Origin: Sesamum alatum
Lineage: Eukaryota; Streptophyta; Magnoliopsida; Lamiales; Pedaliaceae
DNA length: 64,000 bases
Assembly: GCA_034509735.1 (NCBI GenBank)
Contig: JACGWO010000012.1
Span: forward strand, 3,534,001 to 3,598,000
Direction: 5' to 3'
The translations under genes were made by a program, and so were the position numbers. This document shows, piece after piece, positions 45,123 to 56,386 of the stretch. Every line of letters begins with the position of its first letter. The first letter of the stretch is position 1. A model generated the notes under the pieces. The model saw only the letters and a program-made list of their open reading frames with translations, was not told where the DNA came from and searched no databases.

Positions 45123-45540
45123 GATAAGATGCATGCTTGTCAGTTCTGGTATGCCAAAAACTTTCTGGGGAGAAGCAATCTTAAATGTTGTTCATCTGAT
45201 AAATAGATCCCCTCCTGTTCCCTTATGTGGTAAAATTCCTGAAACTATGTGGTCTGGTAAGAAAACTGATATATCTTGCTTACGTGTTTTTGGTTGTGCT
45301 GCATTTGTTCATCAAAGCATTTATAAACTTGAACCTAGATCTCAAAAATGTGTTTTTCACCCAAAAGGAAGCATATCATCAAAGAGATTTAAGGCTAGAG
45401 TTGTAGTAAAAGGTTTCACCCAAAAGGAAGGTATTGATTATACTGAAGTATTTTTCTCCTATTGTTAAATATACTACTGTTCGTCATTCTACTTGCACTA
45501 TCTGCTCATTTTGATTGGGAGTGAAAACAAATGGATGTCA
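45123..45540 (+). pseudogene. Copia integrase 3' end fused to RT start by deletion
   Basis: After MLVSSGMPKTFWGEAILNVV and LINRSPPVPLCGKIPETMW the reading passes from FGCAAFVHQSIYKLEPRSQK to CVFHPKGSISSKRFKARVVV and KGFTQKEGIDYTEVF. The usual 150 or more residues between integrase and RT (including G-Y-x-x-W-x-P) are missing while the frame is kept, so a deletion joined the two. A frameshift follows at F-F-S. Confidence 0.85.
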
Positions 45541-46740
45541 AAACAGCATTCTTGCATGGTAACTTAGAAGAAAATATTTCATGCAGCAACCCACTGGATT
45601 TATTGATAAAACCAAACCTAATCATGTTTGTCTTTAAAGAAATCTTTGTATGGGTTAAAACAGTCACCAAGACAGTAGAATAAGAAATTTGATATGTTCA
45701 CGCATTCTCTAGGATACACTAGGAGTAATTATGATCACTACTTGTATTTTATATGTGATGGCAATACTCCTGAGTTTCTTATTCTATATGTGGATGACAT
45801 GCTTATAGCTAATCCCAGTTTGGTGCATGTTAAAAATCTTCAAAGAAATCTTAGCAAAAACTTTGACATGAAAGATTTAGGGGATGCCAAGAAAATTCTG
45901 GGAATGACCATTGAAAGAGAGAGGAAGAATTCCACCATCTTTTTAAATCAAAGTGCTTAAATTCTTTCTATGTTAGAAAATTTTTCCATGCTAGAGTCAA
46001 AAGCATCTTCTGTTCCCTTATCTTCTTATTTTCAACTGAGTAAGGACCAATGCCCCAAAACTAAAAAAGATAGAGAGAAAATGGAAAAGGTTCCTTATTC
46101 AAATGCAATTGGCTTAATCATGTTTCTAATGGTCTGTCCCAGACCAGATATAGCTTATGCCATCAGCTGTTTTAGTAGATACATGTCTAATGCAGGTCCT
46201 CCCCATTGGGAAGCCCTAAAATGGCTGTTAAGATATCTAAAAGACTCAGTAAAAAATGGAATTAGGTTTACTAAGTATCCTGATGGGGTTAATCTTGTTG
46301 GGTATGTTGATTCTAACTATGCAAATGACAAAGGTAGTCGTAAATCCACTACATCATACGTTTTTACCTTATGTGGCTCTTGCATTAGTTGAAAATCTCA
46401 ACTTCAACAAATTGTTGCCTTATCAACTACAAAAGCAAAATATATTGCTGCTACAGAAGCATTTAAAGAAGCTTTATGGTTAGAAGGTCTCATTAAAGAA
46501 ATAAGCTTCTTAAATCAGAAGGTCACTATTTTCTCTGATAGTCAGTCTATGATACAACTTTGTAAAAATCCTGTTTTCCATGATAGGACTAAATGCATAG
46601 ACGTTAGGTATCATTTCATTAGAGACATTGTTGGTAAGGAACTCATACATCTTGACAAAATTGCTTTGAGTCTAATCCAGCTGATATGGGTACTAAATGC
46701 TTGTCTGTTGAAAAATTTACCAACTGCCCTAATATTTTAA
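45541..46740 (+). pseudogene. Copia RT and RNase H, broken
   Basis: MDVKTAFLHGNLEE (45532-) gives the first Asp block, then a frame change. 45694-45960 reads HSLGYTRSNYDHYLYFICDG, LILYVDDMLIANPS (catalytic DD) and FDMKDLGDAKKILGMTIERE. 45970-46392 has YSNAIGLIMFLMVCPRPDIA, YAISCFSRYMSNAGPPHWEA, LKWLLRYLKDS and GYVDSNYANDKGSRKSTTSY. After a TGA in place of Trp, RNase H continues with QIVALSTTKAKYIAATEAFK and VTIFSDSQSMIQLCKNPVFH. Stops and shifts disable it. Confidence 0.92.
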
Positions 46741-46873
46741 ATTTAAGATAAATTGTCTCTTGTCACCTTCTCTTTCTGTTTTGTAGGTACCCCAGAATAA
46801 ACAGGCTATGATGATAGCCAAGATCTGTCCTTGGTATCAGTTTCCCTCACGGGTCCTGGTCCAAGATAGAGTG

Positions 46874-47581
46874 TGTTGGAATTATTTGGCCCATGACCCA
46901 TTCGGGTAGACCCAACTCACGGGCCCAAGTTCCCACCACCATGGAAGACTCACTCACCACTCACTGGCCCAATCTATCAAGGCCCATCTCCTTGCCCTTG
47001 TCCAACCCATGACCCAGTTTGGTCCATTCTCTATTTAAATAAGAGTTTGCTCTAAGGGGCGCTCTTCAGATTATTTCTATCCCCTACCTTCCTTCTGCCG
47101 CCAACTCCATTTCTCTCCCCCTTCTCTCTGATAATGGCCCTTTGGTTTCCACCCCCTCCCTCCTCTTTCCAATGGCATCGAAACCATAGATCACCACCAT
47201 CTTCTACCTCTATCTACTCATCATTGTATCGTATAAAAGGGCCCTCTCCCTTTTTGTATGAAACAACACAAGTGAGCACATTCTCTTCTTCTCCCTCGCC
47301 TCTTCTGAAATCCTAAAAATCCTTTGTGACAGTTGTGGTATTTTGGTCTGAAGTGGACGAGGGCCTTTTTGGTGGTTGAGTAACCGGTGGTGGGAGCCGG
47401 CTTTGTGGGTAACCGTGAGTTCCCCTCCTCGGATCTTGGCTCCCTGAGCCTTAGATATTGTTGTGGGAATTCTTGCTATAATTTTTCGATTCAAAGTTGT
47501 AATTTGTAGTTGATTTGCTATTTCGGTTTGTAATAGTAATTAAGGTTATTTTTGTTTCCACTGGTGGATTTCAATCCAACA
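46874..47581 (+). repeat. 3' LTR of the copia element
   Basis: 708 bp, partner of 39881-40587, followed by the CTTTG target duplication. Confidence 0.93.
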
Positions 47582-47586
47582 CTTTG

Positions 47587-48344
47587 AATTATTGATAAAT
47601 TGAATCAATCTTTAAAATTGAATGTATTGAATAATATAATAAATTACTTACTATAAAAAAAAATTCGAATCTTGGATTTACCTGTGAGTGGGATGAGTGT
47701 TGTATGTGTAAAAATTAAAAAAAATTAAAAATTAAAGAACTCATGATGCAACTGAAGTGAATTATAAAATATTAACTGATTTTTCAGTAATTGCATTTTA
47801 AGCAAAATATCATGTTATTTTCATTTTCACAATCTCTGCAACTTTTTTATATTAAAAAATATTAATTTGATAAATAAAAGGTTATATATTTAAAAAAAAT
47901 AATATAGTTAGGGAATGGAATAAATATTTTTAAATTTAAAATAATATATAATTATTCGTTATTAACATAGTTAAACACTAGAAAATCCTAGCACCCGACA
48001 TGAACATTAACAAATCTTGATCCCATATTCCCATGTAGCGTGTGAAAAGTTCGTGAATTTTAATGACAGTTGGACCATAATAATAATATTATAATAATAA
48101 CATTATTATTATTATTATGTTTATTAATTACAACATCAAATCAAACTGTCAAGTGGTCCAACTTAATTTTTTGATTTATTTAATTTTTCTTGCGTGCTTG
48201 AGCCAAATATGGATTTACTTTGGAGTCAAGTCGTCCAGGTTGTGCTTGCTTCTAAAATATTTGTTATTTAATTTTATTTTGTAAAATATTCTTATCCAAA
48301 TGCATGTTTGTTACGAGGTTTTTTCATAGTACGTTTTAAAGATA
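47587..48344. other. AT-rich spacer
   Basis: No gene seen. Contains an ATT/AAT trinucleotide tract (TAATAATATTATAATAATAA, about 48081-48100, into ATTATTATTATTATG) and homopolymer runs. Confidence 0.6.
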
Positions 48345-48878
48345 GGATAAATTATAATCACATTTTTTTAAATTTGACATAATTCTAAATATTATTTCGT
48401 TTTTTGTGAAATTATAAATTAGTCACTGAATTTAACGTTCATCTAACAACGAGTCCATTTCGTTAGATTTTCATCCATTTTCTGTAAGGATTTAAAACAA
48501 ATTACCCCCTGTGATATTGAAAATTAGCAAATTACACCCTCTAGACAAAAATAAAAAATAAAAAATTACCTCCATGTGTTTGCCAAAATAAAGCATTTTA
48601 CTCCCTCAGGCGTTTCGTGTAATGCATGCGCCTTTACTTGATTTTTATAATTTTATATTTACAATATTATTTGAGAACTATTGGATCTGATTTAAATGTA
48701 AAGTCCAAATTTAACTAGTAGATCAATAACTCATATCTTACTTAATTCAAATCAAAGGTCTAGATTTACCTTTATAAATTTACCTAATACATATTTATAC
48801 AAATATTAATCTAAAATATATGAATGTAATATATATATATATATAATTATAGTTATATATATAAAAATATATATACGT

Positions 48879-49130
48879 TTATACTATTATATAAAGCAAA
48901 CCCCATTTTCACTAATAAATGGTGGTTACTTACACCGCAACACCAATTTTTTTACTATACCGATAATACCCCTAAGTTAGTTTTCATTTCTTTTATATAT
49001 TTCTTTCTTTTTTTTTAAAAAAAAAAGGCAATATATTGATTAATATGTATATTTTCTTATTTACAATAACTTTAAAGCGTGCAATATTATTTTATATGCA
49101 CGCAGGAACGGCATGCCACGACGGTTAGTA
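48879..49130 (+). mobile_element. Helitron-like unit inside the MULE
   Basis: Begins TTATACTATTATATAAAGC, AAACCCC and ends TATATGCACGCAGGAACGGC, ATGCCACGACGGTTAGTA. Its start, its TTACACCGCAACACCAATTT middle and its end all recur in the minus-strand units at 51100-51310 and 51311-51590. Confidence 0.5.
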
Positions 49131-49590
49131 CATATAAAGAGAGGGAGAGAGGGGATTGAGGGGCAGTGAACGAAACAGGGGGAAGGGGAAGCGACAAGAG
49201 AGAGTGGTGTTTTGGACGCGACAACGGGTGAAGGGGGGGGGGGGAGGGAGGAGGGGCGATTGGTTTTGAGGAGGGATGGGGGCGGTGGCGACTGGTGGAG
49301 CGCAGGAGCGGGGGGCGCGATGGAATGGATGGGGGAAAGGGGATGCGGCGAAGACTGATTTGGTGGGGGGGGGGGAGGCACGGCGAGGGGGAGTGGAATA
49401 GGTGGGTGCGACACCTGATTTTGTATGGGGGTCCTGAAGCAGGATCTAGGACGAGGAGGAGGGGGCGGAGACAGGGGCTCGGGTTAGCATGGTGGTGCAA
49501 GAGACGTCGGCGGGGTGGAGGGCGGCGATGGCGGCGACAACGGTGGACTGGATGGGCTTGGGGATAGGACAGCTATGGCGGGGGGAGGGG
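49131..49590. other. GC-rich block of unknown origin
   Basis: A sharply bounded G-rich (plus) block with runs of up to 12 G. The minus strand translates to proline/serine-rich low-complexity sequence (PPPPPPNQSSPHPLSP), the plus strand to Gly/Arg-rich sequence. It could be a captured gene fragment or expanded simple sequence. No homologue was recognised. Confidence 0.5.
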
Positions 49591-50190
49591 CTTTGTTTTT
49601 TTAAAAAAAAATAAAAATATATATCTTGTTAAAAATATTATATATTTTAAATAAAACAATAGTATTTATACTTTTTAATAAATATTTTAATTTATTAATA
49701 AATTATATATAATATTATATAAAAATAATTTTTTATTCTTAAAAAAATCAGGCTCAATTGCAAGAGGGGCGAGTGCATTACATTTTTATTTTTTATTTTT
49801 TGTAATGAACTACTCAAAATTCCCTTTTGGATTATAAGTTATAATTGTATATATTTTTTAGAATTTTTTAAAATAATTTTATGGATTAATATTCCCCGCG
49901 GATTATTTGTTTTACCCACCCTCAAATTTTTTTTTTTTACATTTTTGCAAATATTTAGAAAAAATCAGTAAAGGTAAAGTAGTATTTTTCACATCTCCGT
50001 CTAGAAAGTACATAATTATTTTCAATTTGAGAAATCACTAAGGCTAAAGTAGTACTTTTCATATTTTCGTCGAGGAACTACATACTTATTTTCAATTTGA
50101 GGGGGTCTTTGTAATTTTTCAGACAATGAGGGGATATTTATAATTATGTCAAATCTCAAGAGAAGTAGTTATAATTTATCCTTAAACATA

Positions 50191-51031
50191 GTTACATCGT
50201 TCTATTATTGTATTTAGATTGATGTATTTGAAGTTAGGAAGTTCAAACTCACGATATCTTATGTGCAACAAGATCGATTTCTTGTGACGCAACACTTTGA
50301 CTGAAGCATTGTGGATTTGTCCTTTGAAAGATGTCTTCGCTAGGGCGAAGAGGCATTATATAAGTTATGCATGCCAACATCATCAACAATCCAAGCGAGG
50401 GGGTTTGAGGTGGATACATGGCTTAAAATAACTTGCAGTGTACAATGTGATCAATGCCCTCCTCTTGACTTCATGAAATTACATATCTCTAAAGTAGGAT
50501 GCATTAGAGTCTATAAGTTGCGAAAGCTTTTCGTATATAATCAATGTGGGACAATTGTCAATACCATCAAATTTGTTTGGATAGTTCTTCATAAAATTTT
50601 AAATCCTTAAATTCTCATTTATGTTATATATTATGGTACTGCAATGGAATTTAAATCCATCATTTTGAAATCATTTTCTATAATTCTTTTATCAAATCCA
50701 AATTCTTTCAGAAAAATAGAATCATATTACATCAATTGTGATCATATATTTTATTTCTTACCTAAGATTTTTTTTTTTCTATACTATTCAATCCTTATTA
50801 CAATCAGTGGGCGTTGAAACTGATGTCATGGTCTTACATAACTACCCTTTGAAAATTAATCTTTACATTATTATTTTCTCACGCATTTTCCTCCCAATTC
50901 AATACTATATGATTATCTTTCTTATCAACAAAATTTTATAAATCCAACATGTATATTAAACTATTATTTTATATATACTTCTTAAGTTAATTGATTTAAA
51001 AAATTTATGTATAAATATTATACTTTAAATA
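50191..51031. other. AT-rich spacer without recognised gene
   Basis: Open stretches at 50371-50610 and 50738-50941 lack any known motif and are in AT-rich DNA; they are not supported as genes. Confidence 0.5.
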
Positions 51032-51590
51032 TCTATACTATATATTAAGGGAGCACTTTTTTTTGTGTCTCTCTTTTGTTGGTTTGCTTTTTTAATACTA
51101 GTCGATGTGTACGTCGTCCCTGCATACATATAATAAATAATATTTCATGTTTTAAAATATATTATTATAAAAATATATATAAATCAACACATCACATTTA
51201 AAAAAAAGAAAAGAAATCGACTTAGGGTATTATTAGCATAACAAAAATTAGTTTTGCGGTGCAACTAACTTCTTTTTGTGAGTAAAAACGAAGTTTTCTT
51301 TTTATATAAACTAACCCTTGTGGCACGCCGTTTCTGTGTGCATATAATAAATAATTTTTTATGCTTTAAAATATATTATAAATAAAAGTTAAATATATAA
51401 ACTAACACATCACATTAAAAAAAAAAGGTAGGAACAAAAGAAAAACTAATTTATCAATTAATAAAGTTGAATAAAGTAGTTATCATATCAGTTGAGCATT
51501 ATTTTTGGCATTACATAAAAGTGGTGCGACGGTGTCATTAATCGCCATTTGTGAGCAAAAACGGAGTTTTTTTTAATATAATAATATAGA
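51032..51590. mobile_element. Cluster of Helitron-like fragments
   Basis: A plus-strand start (TCTATACTATATATTAAGGG, 51032) is followed after about 70 bp by the minus-strand 3' end of a second unit (on the minus strand: TATGCAGGGACGACGTACAC then ATCGACTAGTAT). That unit begins near 51310. A third minus-strand unit runs from 51590 (TCTATATTATTATATT) to about 51311 (ATGCACACAGAAACGGCGTG then CCACAAGGGTTAGT). CTAGT-like ends and TCTATACT starts fit Helitrons; the units are only 210-280 bp. Confidence 0.5.
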
Positions 51591-51892
51591 TACAGATATC
51601 GATTTTATTTATTTATTTTATTTGTTCATTTATCTTCCCACTTCCTTACTATCTTTTGATAGTTAGTTTTTTTTAATCTTCATGCGTATTTTTTGTCATT
51701 ATTTTCTTATAAACTCTATTATTTTTATATATATTTTATTAAATAATACTTAATAAGTATGATAAAATTTCTAAACACATAAGGTATGCCGCAAATTATT
51801 AATTTTAAAAATCATGCACACACATAATGTGTACCATGTAATATCAGCATCTATTATTATCATTACACCTTTATATTCAAACAAACCAAATT

Positions 51893-52105
51893 AAAAACCG
51901 ATGATTTAAATGAATCCCATTTTTTTTTTGGAATCATTAAAAACCCATGATTTAAATGGATTTTTTAAATAAAAAACCCATGATTTAAATGAATCCCCCC
52001 CCTTTTTTTTTGGAAACATTAAAAACTCATGATTTTAAATGAATCCCTCCTTTTTTTTTTTTTTTTTTTTGGAAACATTAAAAACCCATGATTTTAAATG
52101 AATCA
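51893..52105. repeat. Five-copy tandem repeat upstream of the SPL gene
   Basis: AAAAACCCATGATTTAAATG then AATCCC, a T-run and GGAAACATT recur at about 51893, 51940, 51972, 52022 and 52080. Unit length varies (32-58 bp) mainly through the T-run. Confidence 0.85.
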
Positions 52106-52366
52106 TGAAGAAAATTGAATTATGAGAGTATTAAATTTCTACACCCAAGCTGGAGAAATTAAATAAAGAAGTAAATGCTAATAAAAGAGCTAATGAAAGT
52201 ATAGAGCAGCCCTAAATCATTATTTTATCAACCCCCCCACCCCCCGCACCCCACCCCTCAATCTCACCTTCTCTCTTAGGTGAAATAAGTTATCTTTCCA
52301 CTTTGTTTCTCCCCATTCTCCAATCACTGGTTTCTCTCTTGTTTTTTTCACACTGGTAAGCTGCAG

Positions 52367-52394
<28 letters not shown>
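52367..52394 (+). repeat. (CT)14 microsatellite
   Basis: Uninterrupted CT dinucleotide repeat in the predicted leader intron of the SPL gene. Confidence 0.92.
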
Positions 52395-52399
<5 letters not shown>

Positions 52400-54061
52400 A
52401 CTTATGAAGTAATTTTTTTTCGCTGTTTGTTTCGTATGATCTTCGTTTTGCTCTGCTTGTTTTGCTCTTTAATCATATGTTTTCAGTCGGATTAACTAAG
52501 TCTGTGCTGCTGTAATGATTAGTTGTTGGGAAAGGAGATGGTTTTGGGTTGGGGGAAGTAACTAGGAAGAGTAATTAATGAAGGGTTTGGGTAGGGATAT
52601 GGATGTGGTAGTTCGTTGTTTTTGTGCTTGCTATTTTTGGAGAAACAGCAGAGGTGATTTTTCCCCAACAAGGGGGGATTAATAGCTGGAAAGTTTCCGA
52701 AAATGTGTGAAGGAGATGGGAAGGGCAAATGCTTTCCGCTTTGGAAATTGATGCTCTCTTTCTCTCTCTATTTCTTTTGCCTCTGCAATTCTTTTTTTCT
52801 TTTTGGTGGGGGTGGTGTGGGGGCTGAGGTGTTTCCACGTCATTGAGGATGGGCAAAGCGACGTCGTGGAGCGGTGTGATTTTCGTTTTTCCTATTCTTG
52901 ATTTTCGCTTGGAGATGGGAAAACATTTTCTGTGGGGGGGAAAAGTTTTTCCCTTTCACTTTAGGTTTTGTTGATTCCAATAAAGAATCCTAAATGGGGA
53001 ACCATAACTGCCCCATCAACCACCATGGGTTTTTTCTATTATTTTTCTTTTATTTTTCATTTTTTAACGTTAGATGAAAGGGTGGAAATTTTCTGCAGCA
53101 AATAAGTATAGATTTTCAGTAGTGTGCTGTTCTTGATAAACATTTTTGGAAGAAGGAACAGGGAAAATTCATAGTCTTTTTGGGTTCCTGTTTTTCTTTA
53201 TTTTTGAGTTGGTGACAAATGGAGGCCTTCTTTCCTGTAAAAATAATTTGTGAAATCGTAGTCATGCATAGTGCTGTCTTCCTTACAGGAAAGACTCAAA
53301 GAAGTGAGCAGTTAAAAGCAGAGCAAAAAGAAAGAGACAAAGGAGAGTTTTGATTGTTCTCAAAAAAGGGTGGTTAGAAAGTAGGCAGTAAATAGTAAAA
53401 ATATTTTCTCAGTTATCTGACCTGCTAAGTAAAGGGGTCTGGAGAGAGGGGGAATATAGTTTCCTTTTTCACATTCTTCGCTTGCTAGGAAACAAGAAAG
53501 AAATGCTCTGCTTTGAATTATATGGTATAGTAAATGTTGTGACTCTGTTACTGGAGAATTAGTCTAGTCTGGTAGGAAGTCGTGTTGGAAATCTTTTTGG
53601 AGAATTGTTAAGAAAAGAATCTGGAATTCAGTGCTGTAGAAATCTTGATTGACTTGAACCTTTTTGGTGATGAATGGGTTTTTGTTGCTCTGCTTTCCAC
53701 GCATATTTAATGGAATTGGAGGCCTGAGTACTTTGTTCTTGTGGTGATGAGTTGATCTGCACCTGTGTTTTTGTAAGGAAGTGTGCTAATTTCCACTTTG
53801 TGATTTTGTGACTTCGTGTAACAGGGATTGTAGCTTCTCCATGGGTTGACTACATCTCATATCTCCAAGGTACTGTATTCTGATAGTTTCTTGAAAACTT
53901 TCATTGCATAAGCTCTCCTTGACATTTGATCCTTCTAGATGACTTGTACCTGAATACTGTGTGCTTCATATGTGGAAATGCTTCACTGGTGTCGTACTTT
54001 CTCCTTCCTAAGCATTTTTTGGTTTCTTGATTTTACACTTCGCAGATCCAGTGTCTAGTTT

Positions 54062-54091
54062 ATGATGCATTGCGGGGACAAGGAGATTTGA
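54062..54091 (+). promoter_or_regulatory. Upstream open reading frame in the SPL leader
   Basis: ATG-ATG-CAT-TGC-GGG-GAC and on to a TGA at 54089-54091, nine residues, ending 12 bases before the main ATG. Together with the minimal ATG-GGT-TGA (53841-53849) it could lower translation of the main frame. Confidence 0.5.
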
Positions 54092-54103
54092 GAAAGTCCA
54101 TTA

Positions 54104-56386
54104 ATGAGCCATTTTGCTGAGATGGAGTGGAATTCAAAGTGGGACTGGGAAAACTTTATGGGGTTTGGTTCAAAAGCAATTGAAAGTCCCAAGAAGCTGC
54201 AATTAGCAGACTGGACGATTGTTGATGATGGAGAACTTGATGCTGGATCCTTCAATCTGTCCGCAGGTGGTGGGAACAGTGGTGCTTCTGACTCAGATGG
54301 CGGGCATGTTTTTTCAGCTAAGAGCTCGATATCAGCTTCTACTGACTCCTCAACAAAGGATGGCATGGAAACCCCCAACTTTAGCCTGATAACATTTCAG
54401 GACTTTTCGGGAAATTTTACCAAGAAGATGGAAATGAAAGGAGCTGATGTTTCTGGAACTTCTCCACTTCTGGATGCTTCCATTGGCTCTGTGGAACCAT
54501 TGATTGGTCTGAAACTTGGAAAGCGGACATATTTTGAGAATAGCGGTGCTGGAGGCAATGTTAAGACTGCATCTCTTCCTGTGATGCCTACTCCTTCCGC
54601 TACTTCACTTAAGAAAACTAAGTCATTGGGTCAAAATCTTCCCATACCACGCTGTGTAGTTGAGGGATGCAATGTTGATCTTTCAACAGCTAAAGAATAT
54701 CACAGAAAGCATAGAGTTTGTGACAGCCATTCCAAATGCCCAAAGGTGGTTGTTGGAGGCCTTGAACGGCGGTTTTGCCAACAGTGTAGCAGGTAATGTT
54801 TTACAAGAAGAACCATACTTGTAAAATTACATGCAACTGCTTGTCATATAATAGCATACATCTGACTCTAAATTTCATTGGCCAACTATAAATTCAAACA
54901 TGACCTACTTATAACTGCATAATGTTCCAATCATGCACATGCTCTTAGCCAGTTTGGCAGATTCTCAAGATTTATTCCTCGTTAAATTGTTGTTTGAAGG
55001 TTCCATAGCTTGTCTGAATTTGACGAAAAGAAGCGCAGCTGTCGAAGAAGACTGTCTGATCATAATGCACGACGCAGGAAGCCACAGCAGGAAGCTATCC
55101 AGTTTAATTCGACAAGGCTCTCATCACCATTTTATGGTATTGTGTTTAAAGTTTACTCGATTAATATTGTTTAATCTTGCTGGATGCCCCATTATCACTA
55201 TGGAAGTACATCTTGCTGGATACCCCACTAATCAGTATGGAATAGGCATAAATGCAATGCATGCTTCAATGCTTCCATTTGAGCTTTCATGACTAGCTTG
55301 TCTGCGGATTTATCTATTTCATATAGTTTTCTTCTGTATATTCTCTGCATCCAATCTGATGCTATATGGCACGATTATGTCGGAAGATTCAGGATTTGAG
55401 ACAAACATCAACCACCATCGTAACCACCAAATAGTTTGATCTTCAAAGCAGTTGTGTCAGATCCAGTAGTTTATTTTTAGCTAACCTGCTTTTGTCTACC
55501 ATTGTAAGTTCTGCTTTTCTCATTTTTTTCCACCCCCAGACAAAACAACAAGAACAGTCTCACACAGAAAACTCAAAAGGTAAGGGGTAAAGGATCATTA
55601 GAAGAGGGGACAAAGGATTTGATAGTGGTGGCTTTGTTTCCTTTCCGCTGAAAATTTAGTCTAAGCCTGATCTATTGATAGTTCTGACTTTTTTCCTTTC
55701 ATACGTGCAGAAGGAAGGCAAAAAGTTAGTTTTCTGTTGAACAATGCTCCACTTATTCACTCCAGAAATCCTGCTAATACCACATGGGATAGCACCAGCA
55801 ACTCCAAGTTTGCCCTAACAAAAGGGTATCCTTTGAAGTCTAATGGAGATGGAGGCACTGACGAGCAAATGCATATGCCAGGCATCAAACTGCCACACGT
55901 CATCGATATGCACGGCACTGCTGCCAATGATTTCTTGGCGTCAAAGATCTCCATACCTACAGTTTTGAATCCAGGTTGGTTCTGCTTCAGGGGCTAACCT
56001 GAATACTCGCTTGTTTTTGGATAGTCACGTGTGAACAAGATATCTCATTCTCTGACTTTCCAGGTTCCAAGGGACCCCTTATGTCATCCCACTTAGATGC
56101 AGCACCGGAGTATCGCCGTGCTCTCTCTCTTCTGTCAAGTAACTCGTGGGGTTCATGTGGACCAGAATCGATGCCTGTACAGCATCAAGTGCACGAACAT
56201 GGTATCAGTGTGGCTCAGCCTATGATGCATGCAACCCCAGAAGGCGTCCCCCTCTCTTCGTCACAGTTCTGGCTGACTGGACATCAACCTACTCAGCCTC
56301 GTGTGGCCACAAACGGTAACTTTCAGGAAGTCCAGCTTCTCAAAACACCATATGAAGCTGACTTATATTCTAACATATTGAACTGA
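54104..56386 (+). CDS. SPL: Squamosa promoter-binding-like (SBP-box) transcription factor, SPL2/10/11 group
   Basis: Four coding exons by GT-AG consensus: 54104-54792, 55000-55136, 55711-55974 and 56064-56386. They total 1413 nt (470 aa), with phases that agree at every junction. The SBP domain is residues 183-258. Zinc ligands include C184, C189, C206 and H209 of the first site and C225, C228, H232 and C244 of the second. A bipartite nuclear signal ([18 protein letters not shown]) closes the domain, which the first intron splits after QQCSR as in other SPL genes. The N-terminal WDWENF and the [16 protein letters not shown] motif ([11 protein letters not shown]) place it with SPL2/10/11. The protein should bind GTAC-core sites in the nucleus and promote phase change and shoot development. 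RALSLLS (residues 382-388) is encoded by a miR156 site. The Met at 54122 ([10 protein letters not shown]) is an alternative start and perhaps the real one. No defects seen. Confidence 0.95.
56118..56137 (+). promoter_or_regulatory. miR156 target site in SPL exon 4
   Basis: GTGCTCTCTCTCTTCTGTCA is the canonical miR156/157 target of SPL mRNAs, in coding sequence and in the frame giving A-L-S-L-L-S. Compared with the perfect complement of miR156 it has the usual single mismatch (T for A at position 7). Cleavage or translational block by miR156 in juvenile tissue is expected. Confidence 0.95.

Larger units (their letters stand above)
39881..47581 (+). mobile_element. Ty1/copia retrotransposon, Tork-like, with perfect target duplication
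   Basis: LTRs of 707 bp (39881-40587) and 708 bp (46874-47581) start TGTTGGAATTATTT and end CCAACA (CCTAATA in the 5' copy). CTTTG flanks both sides (39876-39880 and 47582-47586), an intact 5-bp target duplication. The initiator-Met primer site TGGTATCAAAG follows at 40589. The interior has gag, zinc knuckle, protease, integrase, RT and RNase H in copia order on the plus strand. A solo LTR (42817-45122) splits integrase, and part of the integrase-RT linker is deleted. Stops and frameshifts disable all domains. Confidence 0.95.
48345..50181. mobile_element. Mutator-like element (possible Pack-MULE) with 9-bp target duplication
   Basis: GGATAAATTATAATCAC...AAATTTGACATAATT at the left is returned inverted at the right (AATTATGTCAAATCTC...TTATAATTTATCC), and the inverted similarity extends about 50-100 bp. 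Flanks TTAAAGATA (48336-48344) and TTAAACATA (50182-50190) match at 8 of 9. Size and 9-bp duplication point to the Mutator superfamily. No transposase is visible. The interior holds foldback debris (48500-48612), a Helitron-like unit and a GC-rich block. Confidence 0.68.
52270..54103 (+). other. Putative 5' leader and promoter-proximal region of the SPL gene
   Basis: A likely first noncoding exon ends at a donor, CACTG|GTAAGCTGC (52355/52356). A second small leader exon is predicted at 53825-53869 between TTCGTGTAACAG and CAAG|GTACTG, and the third begins at 54046 after ACTTCGCAG, running into the coding exon. A (CT)14 microsatellite lies just inside the first intron (52367-52394). Upstream ATGs are present: ATG-GGT-TGA at 53841-53849, and a ten-codon frame (nine residues plus stop) at 54062-54091. 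The transcription start is not defined; no clear TATA box was seen. Exons are inferred from splice consensus only. Confidence 0.5.

Noticed and set aside
49061..49567. Proline-rich (minus) and Gly/Arg-rich (plus) frames of 90-137 residues
   Set aside because: GC-rich low-complexity DNA gives long frames by chance; no domain recognised.
54933..55292. 119-residue plus-strand frame overlapping SPL exon 2
   Set aside because: It covers intron-exon-intron sequence in a different frame from the SBP domain; splice sites and phase support exon 2 at 55000-55136.
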